Source: JAALKW01 sp963974485
GTDB lineage: Bacteria; Pseudomonadota; Gammaproteobacteria; Legionellales; Legionellaceae
NCBI GenBank assembly: GCA_963974485.1
Contig: CAXBBS010000007.1
Coordinates: 34,639-98,638 of the forward strand
Direction: 5' to 3'
Length of the DNA: 64,000 nt
Shown here: piece by piece, positions 35,608 through 43,187 of the stretch
How positions within the stretch are numbered: position 1 is the stretch's first letter
Layout: each line of letters begins with the position of its first letter
Translations under genes and position numbers: made by a program
Notes under the pieces: model-generated
What the model was told of the DNA's origin: nothing
The model's input: the letters and a program-made list of their open reading frames with translations, nothing else
Database searches by the model: none

Positions 35608-36861
35608 TTAACCATAAACAGGAAATTCTCGACATAATGTAAGCACACGCTCACGTGTTTGCGTGATCGTTTCTTCATCATGAACATCATCTAAAATATC
35701 AGCCATCCAATGCGTCAGTTTTTCAACCTCGGCTTCACCAAACCCCCGTGTCGTCACAGCTGGCGTGCCTAAACGCAGTCCGCTTGTCACAAATGGCGAG
35801 CGTTTATCATTGGGCACGGAGTTTTTATTGACGGTTAAATTAGCACGGCCCAAGGCCTCTTCCGCTTCTTTACCCGTGATGGATTTATCCATCAGATTAA
35901 CAAGCACTAAGTGATTATTCGTACCACCGGAGAGTATTGGATAACCCCGCTCCTGTAAAACACGGGCCATCACTTGAGCATTACGTAATACTTGAACTTG
36001 ATAGTTTTTAAACGAAGGTTGCAATGCTTCTTCGAAAGCAACGGCTTTTGCAGCAATCACATGCATCAACGGACCACCTTGCGTACCAGGAAAGACAGCT
36101 GATTTAATTTTTTTCTCAAGCGCCTCGTTGGCTTTACCTAAAATAATACCGCCGCGAGGGCCTCGCAGTGTTTTATGCGTGGTACTCGTCACGACATCGG
36201 CATACGGCACGGGAGACGGGTACAAATCTGCCGCAACCAACCCTGCAACATGCGCCATATCGGCCATGAAATATGCACCAACTTTATCCGCTAACTCACG
36301 AAAACGTGCCCAATCGACCACTTGTGAATACGCTGAAAACCCTGCGATAATAAGTTTGGGGCGATATGCGAGCACTTGCTTTTCAAGTGCTTCATAATCA
36401 ATCAGACCTGTTTGGTCGTCCACACCATACGAAGCCACTTCATATAATTTACCCGAAAAATTTACGGGTGAACCATGCGTTAAATGTCCACCATGCGGTA
36501 GCGCCATACCCAAAATTTTATCGCCGGGATTGAGCAATGCCATCATAGCGGCCGCGTTGGCTTGTGAACCGGAATGAGGTTGTACATTAACAAAATCAGC
36601 AGAAAATAATTTCTTAGCGCGTTCAATAGCCAAGTTTTCGACACGATCGACATGCTCGCACCCGCCATAATAACGTTTACCTGAGTAACCTTCAGCATAC
36701 TTATTTGTGAGTTGGGACCCTTGAGCTTCGAGCACCCGAGGTGTTACATAATTCTCTGAAGCAATTAATTCAATATGATCTTCTTGTCGACAGCGCTCAG
36801 CATCCATCGCCTGCCACAGCGCATCATCAAACGTGGCTATCGTGTCAGTATAGTCAAACAT
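35608..36861 (-). CDS. glyA: serine hydroxymethyltransferase
   Basis: 417 residues. The PLP lysine is in V-T-S-T-T-H-K-T-L-R-G-P-R-G-G (residue 230), with ELIASENYVT (about 31-40) and Q-P-H-S-G-S-Q-A-N-A-A near 94-104. It interconverts serine and glycine and charges folate with one-carbon units. AAGGA lies 6 bases before the ATG. First gene of glyA-nrdR-nusB-pgpA-AI-2E. Confidence 0.97.
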   Translation of the reverse strand: MFDYTDTIATFDDALWQAMDAERCRQEDHIELIASENYVTPRVLEAQGSQLTNKYAEGYSGKRYYGGCEHVDRVENLAIERAKKLFSADFVNVQPHSGSQANAAAMMALLNPGDKILGMALPHGGHLTHGSPVNFSGKLYEVASYGVDDQTGLIDYEALEKQVLAYRPKLIIAGFSAYSQVVDWARFRELADKVGAYFMADMAHVAGLVAADLYPSPVPYADVVTSTTHKTLRGPRGGIILGKANEALEKKIKSAVFPGTQGGPLMHVIAAKAVAFEEALQPSFKNYQVQVLRNAQVMARVLQERGYPILSGGTNNHLVLVNLMDKSITGKEAEEALGRANLTVNKNSVPNDKRSPFVTSGLRLGTPAVTTRGFGEAEVEKLTHWMADILDDVHDEETITQTRERVLTLCREFPVYG

Positions 36862-37134
36862 TCGCAGTCCTTATCTCATCACAAATTTATTGCATCGCCC
36901 ATCATATCATGGTGTTCAATTTAATCAACATGTTTTCTTAGGGCTCGTATTTAGCACACTTAAAAACCTCGTTTATATAATACAACTACCCCCCATATTA
37001 ATTAAAATAAAATCATTTTGATGCCGTATCTTAAAATAGAAAGTTTTTTCTATATAAAAATTTACACTTGATTGTTGAAGCCATAACACGTAATTTTTAA
37101 TACAGGGAGAAAAGTTGCTTAAGAGAGGTCATTG
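36862..37134. other. divergent intergenic region between glyA and the ankyrin-like gene
   Basis: A stretch of 273 bases that is strongly AT-rich, with no gene of its own in either strand that can be supported. It holds the proposed glyA promoter at its left end. The right part has a C-tract and AT-rich runs but no clear promoter that could be fixed by eye. Confidence 0.5.
36901..36928 (-). promoter_or_regulatory. sigma70-like promoter for the glyA operon
   Basis: On the minus strand TTGATT and TATGAT are separated by 16 bases; the -10 box lies about 40 bases before the glyA ATG. A hand match, not a computed score. Purine-repressor or other operators were not seen. Confidence 0.45.
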
Positions 37135-40100
37135 ATGAAATTAGAAATGCGCTCAGAAAATGCTGTTCGAAAAACGGATGTTGACACCATACCTTCGAAA
37201 GCATCCCTGCGAGAGATGGTTGATTACGTTAATGCTCACTTCAATCTAAATATATCCTCCGTAGAAAAAAAAAATTTTCTTCTAGTTTAAATAAATTAAC
37301 AAACCAATTTTCGGCAACACTGTTTTGGAAAATTGAAATACTTTGCTTTTTATACGACAAACTCGTTCAAATGTCGGAAGAAGCAGAGCAAGATGATGAG
37401 TTAAGAGAAATACTATTTAACCTCTTTTTTAGCGCCATAACCGGAGGTGACAAAGAGAGTTACGACAACCTGCTTATGCTGGATTTTATTTTCCACCATG
37501 GCACAACCTTAGATGATTACCTGCTCTTGTATCGGCGAGAAATTATCAGGCAGCAAGCCTTCCAGCACGCAAAAGATTTTGAAAAGTACGTGACCTACTT
37601 CAAAACAGCCATTTTACTTAAGACGAATATTGGCAAAAATATACCCTATGTATTACAAATCATAAAAGATGATCAAAAAATTCATGAAAAAAGTCTCATC
37701 GAAAGTGATTTAGGTGGGTATTACTCCCCTGCTCTATTCAGTAGTGAAGCCTTGGGAAGCAGCAGTGAACAAGACTTCTTTGTTGGACAGTTAATCAATA
37801 AAGGTGATTCCGTCAAAAGTGATTTAGGCGATCTCGGCTCCCCACCTCGTTTAAATCATAAAACTTCGCGCAACAGCGGTCTACAGGACTACTTTGTTGG
37901 ACAAGTTATGACTCAAAAAGACTCCATACGACATGGTATTGAAGAGTATTACACGAACAGTGTGGGCGACACGCTTCAGTATTTGATTAAAGCCGAAAAA
38001 ATAATCTATAACCGATTTATTCAAAAAGAAAAATTAAAACACCTTTCAACACATTTTTTAAGCCCACTCATTGATTTGGAACGCTCGCATAAAACTTCGA
38101 TTTTTTATGACAAACATGATGCTCTAAAAGAGAAAATTCATTGGGATGACTATGCACGACGATTGCTGTTAAAGCTCATCACTGAAAATATTATTAGCAT
38201 CAATGTACCCAGTGTATTACAATCAAACTGCAAAATGCTGCTCTTACACAAAGTAAGATATACCCACGAAGATACATGTGAAAAACAATACCTCGAACAG
38301 CTTAATACGTTTTTAGAAAAATTAGAATATTCGTTCGATAACGAAACGATTCGTTCTACTGAACTATCACTTTCTCTCGAAAAAACAAGTTTAGTTAAAG
38401 TACTTTGGTACATTTGTAAGAGCGACGAAAACTTAATACATCCGTTTATTGCGTACCTTTCAAACATCCATAGCTCAAGCCTCCTTGTCTTATTACAACA
38501 ACCCACGAAAAACGACCATAACAACGCCTTAATGATTTCAATCATCAACGGAAATTTTGTCGCTTTTGAAGAAATATTAAAACAAATAAAAAAAATGAAT
38601 CACGAAGATATTTATTCACTTTTAAGCCTCAAAAACAGCGAGGGTAATACGTGCTTAATGCTCGCTGCCAAAGCTCACCCGTCCTATGCAGATGCCTTGC
38701 TAAATATATGCGATAGGCTACCCATAACCAAGCGAACGATATTGCTTACGGACACCAATAAGCAAAAAAATAATGCGTTTATGCGAGCAATAAGTAATCC
38801 CGAGCAAACACTATCTACATTTTGTTCAGTGATTAAAAGCTTAGATCCCCATGATATAAGCAAGATACTTCTTCAAAAAGACCAAAATAATTTTACAACG
38901 CTCGGGCTATTAATAGAACACAAGTCTGAACGTCTTTCAGACATAACACCTCTTTTTGAGTATTTGGAAATAGCGAGTATTTTTCACATGTTATCTCATA
39001 ATATATTGCCAAGAAAAGTTGAGTCCAAGAAGGCTGAGCCTAAACTTAAGAAAACGTGTCGTATATCCCGAGATAAAAAACTCGTGTTAAAACATCGTCG
39101 CGATAAAGAGCACGTTCCTAGTATCGACATAAACAAAAATGAAGAAAAAAACATCATTCAATATGCCCTAACACTACGCACAAAAATAACCAATGTTGGA
39201 TGGCAAAATATTTACAACACGTTATTTGCTCTTTTAAATAAATTGCCTATCCAAACAAGATGTAATATTTTAGGTCGAAGGGAACAGGACCATTCAACAA
39301 CACTTCACTTGGCTTTTTCACAAAACGCACGTATCGCCGACATGTTCATTCAATACATAACACAAAATTTACCATCCAAAAACACGCTTGAATTACTCAC
39401 AAAAACTAATCTGTCAAAAGACAATGCTTTCTTTATATTGGCTAAACACCACCATGAATTACTCACATCACTTGTTTTATCTTTTTCTAATAAAGATCAT
39501 ATCGATGATGAATTCAATGATAAAAATGGTGATCATCAAACCTTACTCGCCGTTGCTATATGTGCCCAGAGCCAAGAAGAGCGGGAGCGACTTAAAAACT
39601 TAAAAACAGCAGATCCTAAAGCATACCATCTCACCCTCGCCTTTCAAGCCACGCGAATCATGGAGCTCGTCAAAGCCTTACAAGCAACATTATCAGAAAA
39701 TCAGTTTAATAAGCTTTTACGCGACAAAGACCGTAATAACAAATCAATCTTAACGCATGCTCAAAACATGAACAACAGACCGCTTTTCATCGAAATGATT
39801 CAGCTGATCTTGGGGTTAAAAAACACAACACTTCGTAATCAGGTCATTAAGAAAATTTTTACGTTTAAATTGCCCTATAATAGGGAGAGCACGTGCAGCA
39901 CGGTGACCACGTTTCTTACACGTTTAAATAATAGTAAAGATTTTGATGACTTACCCGCCTTAACACAAACATTAAATCCTCACGGCTGGCGCGCGCTTTC
40001 GTTATCCGTGAGTAATCATCCAGGAAAAATTATTGAGAACCTCACGCTTTATGCTGAAATTAAACAATCCAAATTAAATGCAGGAGAGGTAAGCTCTTGT

Positions 40101-40436
40101 TTTAGCCATTTCTGGAATTATGAACCACCGGAACAAAAAATCAGAACAGTAAGAACATTGATTGGTAAACTAAAAAAACAAGACGAACAATATGGGCTTA
40201 GTTCAAAAACATTAACGAAACTTATAAAAAAAATGAGCCCGCAAGAGCGAAGTATTTTAAATCACGGACGGTTAAACACTATAATGAATGCCTACGCCCG
40301 AGAAGAACAAAAACAAGCTCCTCGCAACCAATCCTCGTTACAAAACAATAGCTTTTGGCATGCTGATTCTAGTGCATCAAGACTGCTCAGCCCGGATACG
40401 ACCAAAGCGACTGACCACCCATCGTACCTGCTTTGA
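37135..40436 (+). CDS. large ankyrin-like repeat protein, frame broken near its start
   Basis: The long open frame (from 37371, ATG without ribosome site, 1,021 residues) continues upstream into a frame with no start of its own. A good start exists at 37135 (AGAGGT 6 bases before ATG), but it reads 51 codons into a stop; a one-base gain in the A10 run at 37265 would join both into 1,100 residues. The middle holds divergent repeats of about 35-60 residues resembling ankyrin units (N-A-L-M-I-S-I-I-N-G, T-C-L-M-L-A-A-K-A, T-T-L-H-L-A-F-S-Q). Near the N-terminus the unit Q-D-x-F-V-G-Q is doubled (about residues 140-185 of the long form). No signal peptide. A candidate type IVB effector by type and context; unproven. 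Confidence 0.72.
37265..37274 (+). repeat. A10 homopolymer at the frame break
   Basis: Ten consecutive A, within G-T-A-G-A10-T-T-T-T-C. Eleven A would fuse the start frame at 37135 with the long frame. Such runs are slippage-prone for DNA replication, RNA polymerase and the ribosome. Confidence 0.9.
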
Positions 40437-40871
40437 TCCTGAATTTTCTACCAGAAAATAACCGTTCATGGCGAGTTGGGCTGGGCTATGATCCACGACT
40501 AAGGTATCTTCACCCAAAAAGCCATGCCAGCTTAAATGTACATTCGGATAATGCCAACGCCATGTATGCAGTCGTTGTGCGCGGTCATCTTGGGCTGGAT
40601 GTTTGAACTCAAGCACCATGCCTGACGACCAACCGTCTGCTGGAACACGTGGAAGTAACACCAACGTTTCGGCATGCAAAAACGCTTGGTTTCGAGCATA
40701 CGCCAGTACACGCGCCACATCGTTCAATAAACGACGTTCCGCGTATTGTGTTTGCAATCCACGCCAGTGCGAAACACCTGCGGATAATAAAACGCTGACT
40801 ATCGCTAACGTGACGAGAATTTCGACCCAGGTTAGGCCGGCGTATGGTTGTTTGAATCCTGCATTAGACAC
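40377..40871 (-). CDS. FimT/GspH-type pseudopilin
   Basis: 164 residues. Prepilin signal with cut site after Y-A-G, then L-T-W-V-E-I-L-V-T-L-A-I-V-S-V-L-L, with the Glu at +5 and a hydrophobic helix of about 20 residues, then a C-terminal globular domain of the FimT/GspH kind (R-N-Q-A-F-L-H-A at its start). Such minor pilins prime assembly of type IV pili or type II secretion pseudopili. No other pilus gene is near. Its 3' end overlaps the convergent ankyrin-like gene by 60 bases, and its start overlaps the HolD-like gene by 40. Confidence 0.82.
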   Translation of the reverse strand: MSNAGFKQPYAGLTWVEILVTLAIVSVLLSAGVSHWRGLQTQYAERRLLNDVARVLAYARNQAFLHAETLVLLPRVPADGWSSGMVLEFKHPAQDDRAQRLHTWRWHYPNVHLSWHGFLGEDTLVVDHSPAQLAMNGYFLVENSGSKQVRWVVSRFGRIRAEQS

Positions 40872-41275
40872 GAAGCAACTCGCCCAAGCGCATGATAAGC
40901 CTCTTTTTTATAATGTGGATTTTGAAGTAATTCAGAGGGATGATGCATGGCAATAACGAGCGTTTTATCACCCGCATCCATAACGATAGGCCCAAGCTTG
41001 CTTCCAAGAGCAATTATAACGCGAGGTTGTGTTTTTTGAACATGTTTTTTCAAATTACCAGCATCTAAATTATGAACCACATCAAGCCTATCTTCTGAGA
41101 CACCAATACTTCGAAACATTGCGTCATATAATTTTTTTTGACGAACATCAGCCATCGGTTGACCCAACACAACCGTTATCAATCCAGATGATTCGGAAGA
41201 TAAGTCAGCACGACGCATAACCCAGGGCTCAATGCCCATGGTTTGCAAATAATAGGTTTGTTTATGCGTTAGCAT
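40832..41275 (-). CDS. HolD-like protein (DNA polymerase III psi subunit family)
   Basis: 147 residues. The start Y-Y-L-Q-T-M-G-I-E-P-W-V-M-R-R matches the N-terminal peptide of the psi subunit, which binds chi and the clamp loader; the remainder (V-V-L-G-Q-P to I-I-A-L-G-S-K-L-G and M-H-H-P-S-E-L-L) has a uracil-DNA-glycosylase-like alpha/beta pattern. In this family the UDG-like body is known to be without activity. Assignment is by short motifs only. It overlaps the upstream paralog by 14 bases and the pseudopilin by 40. Confidence 0.55.
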   Translation of the reverse strand: MLTHKQTYYLQTMGIEPWVMRRADLSSESSGLITVVLGQPMADVRQKKLYDAMFRSIGVSEDRLDVVHNLDAGNLKKHVQKTQPRVIIALGSKLGPIVMDAGDKTLVIAMHHPSELLQNPHYKKEAYHALGRVASCLMQDSNNHTPA

Positions 41276-43154
41276 GATTCATATCTAAAGATGGCTCAGA
41301 GTTATTAGATGATGATACCACATTATCTGTAGACAACGGCGCTGGCTGAAACCAAGCATGTCGTGAGACAACTGGCTTTTTCACATCGATAATGTTTAAA
41401 TCAAGCAGCATCAACTCGGCCAAGGCCCGAAGTTCCCCTGGTGCGCGCTCAGCCGGCATAGAATATTCATTCAGCGGGCATAAAACTATATGACGCTCAT
41501 CACACCAACGCTCCAGAATTTTATATAATTTTTTCTCTGGATTGACCGCCTGCCCAACTAAATAATCAACGGTATAATGCTCGCAAAATAACATTTGTCC
41601 CCCTCGAGGTGCAAGTAATGTTAAAAAACGATCAACAAGAATGCCAGAAACATTTCGGAATCCTGTTGTAAAACTCGCATTCATTAAATAAAAATTAGCG
41701 CCTAATATACCCACAAAATCTTCGTAGGTATGATAATCCCCCGTATCGGCCCACACGATTCGAAAATACGGACTATTGTCTCTCAATCTAGGTGCAGCCT
41801 CATGATAATAGGTTCGAAAAGCAACTTCTCGCGTTTCTTGCGCTCTCAACATGGCTGTATCATGTAAATTTAAGGATGCAGTCACCAATAAATTTTCTTT
41901 TGACGCAAGCGCACTTAAGCTTTCTAAATACATGCGATTACAATGTGAGCCCGTTGTCATTGCAATATGCAATAAATATAACGCTTGCTTATCCGGTGAT
42001 AACGCTTCAATTTTTAATAATAACAAACGTGCATAGCGATGCATCGTGGCTGCTTGCTCATGTGTAAAATCACGATAAGATGACTGCTGAAGTCTCTCAA
42101 CAAAATAACGCATTTCTTGCTTCAAAAAAGTTATTTGACGCTTTACCAACTCTTCTTTTGATAATCCGGCCAGTTCTTGGCCATTAAATTTATCGTGCAG
42201 ACACATTTCATTCAGCATATTGTTTTCAAATGCTTTATCTGTAAACTTAATCGCATTAAATAACGTTGTATATTTCTCATATTTTACCGTAGGCGCCCCT
42301 TCTAATAACCGATTCATAATATGATGGCTTGCATAAAAATGGTCAAACGTCACTTGAAGCTGTACATCATACCGTTGCTGTTGACGTGTTTTAAGCAAAG
42401 TATTAAATACTTGTGTTGCCTCTGCATCGTTTGCTTCAAACGATGGAACCTTGACCTGCTGAGATAAGTCCGTCATAGGAAACTGAGCTGTTGGACTATC
42501 GACCCCCCATATTTTACAGCGGATGTAATCGATTGCGGTAAACGACAGAAGACCTAAGGAGAGGCCCACACCCAACACACTCGTCACACCACAAACAGCA
42601 AGCAACGTGATTGCCACACCTAAATACATGTAAGGTGTTTTTAAAAAATTAGGCATATATCCATGTTGATTGAGTTGATCTAAAGCATACATTCCGAAAG
42701 AAACGAAAGCATACAAAGGATTACCTAAAAAAACACACGCCACGAGCGAAAGGCCATAGAACAATAAAAAAAATGTTTGAAGATGGAGACTTAGGAATAA
42801 TGAAGATTTCATAAGCAATTGATGCTCATGAAGATCCCAAGGCAATGTTTGTATTTTATTCAACTCTCCCAAATTAACCAGCATTTGATTTTTTTGAGCA
42901 ATCGATGCCGTATAAAAAAAAGCGCCTAAAACAAGTCCAGAACCCAATAAAACAAGTCCAAAATCAATCGCTGGAAATAAAAGCATCAAAGGAAATAATG
43001 AGATATTAGCTAGAGCATAAGTATTAATAAAGGACCATATTCGGTTTTTTGTTCCTCCATCCACAATTTCTTGATTGTACGCAGCTGCGTGCGATATAGA
43101 AAAAGCTTGAGAGCTTGCATTCAAGATAACCTGAAGTAATTGCAAAGAGAACAT
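41262..43154 (-). CDS. membrane protein, shorter member of a tandem paralog pair
   Basis: About 630 residues from the ATG at 43154 (a TTG 9 bases before it is also in frame). An N-terminal region with about six hydrophobic segments in pairs (roughly 45-90, 130-165, 180-215) is followed by a large soluble region that begins around residue 260 (V-T-F-D-H-F-Y) and contains I-A-M-T-T-G-S-H-C and L-F-C-E-H-Y-T-V-D-Y. No known family recognised. The gene next upstream (43188-45734) is a diverged copy along almost the whole length, so the pair arose by tandem duplication. It lacks the three 73-residue inserts of that copy. Confidence 0.75.
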   Translation of the reverse strand: MFSLQLLQVILNASSQAFSISHAAAYNQEIVDGGTKNRIWSFINTYALANISLFPLMLLFPAIDFGLVLLGSGLVLGAFFYTASIAQKNQMLVNLGELNKIQTLPWDLHEHQLLMKSSLFLSLHLQTFFLLFYGLSLVACVFLGNPLYAFVSFGMYALDQLNQHGYMPNFLKTPYMYLGVAITLLAVCGVTSVLGVGLSLGLLSFTAIDYIRCKIWGVDSPTAQFPMTDLSQQVKVPSFEANDAEATQVFNTLLKTRQQQRYDVQLQVTFDHFYASHHIMNRLLEGAPTVKYEKYTTLFNAIKFTDKAFENNMLNEMCLHDKFNGQELAGLSKEELVKRQITFLKQEMRYFVERLQQSSYRDFTHEQAATMHRYARLLLLKIEALSPDKQALYLLHIAMTTGSHCNRMYLESLSALASKENLLVTASLNLHDTAMLRAQETREVAFRTYYHEAAPRLRDNSPYFRIVWADTGDYHTYEDFVGILGANFYLMNASFTTGFRNVSGILVDRFLTLLAPRGGQMLFCEHYTVDYLVGQAVNPEKKLYKILERWCDERHIVLCPLNEYSMPAERAPGELRALAELMLLDLNIIDVKKPVVSRHAWFQPAPLSTDNVVSSSNNSEPSLDMNHANA

Positions 43155-43187
43155 AACAACCAATAGACAAGATAAAAAGTTAAACGA

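Noticed and set aside
37371..37373. ATG at 37371 as the true start of the ankyrin-like gene
   Set aside because: It has no ribosome site and the open frame extends upstream of it without a start; the ATG at 37135 across the A10 run explains the frame better.
38150..38548. 132-residue minus-strand ORF
   Set aside because: Antisense to the ankyrin-like gene; no ribosome site or family pattern.
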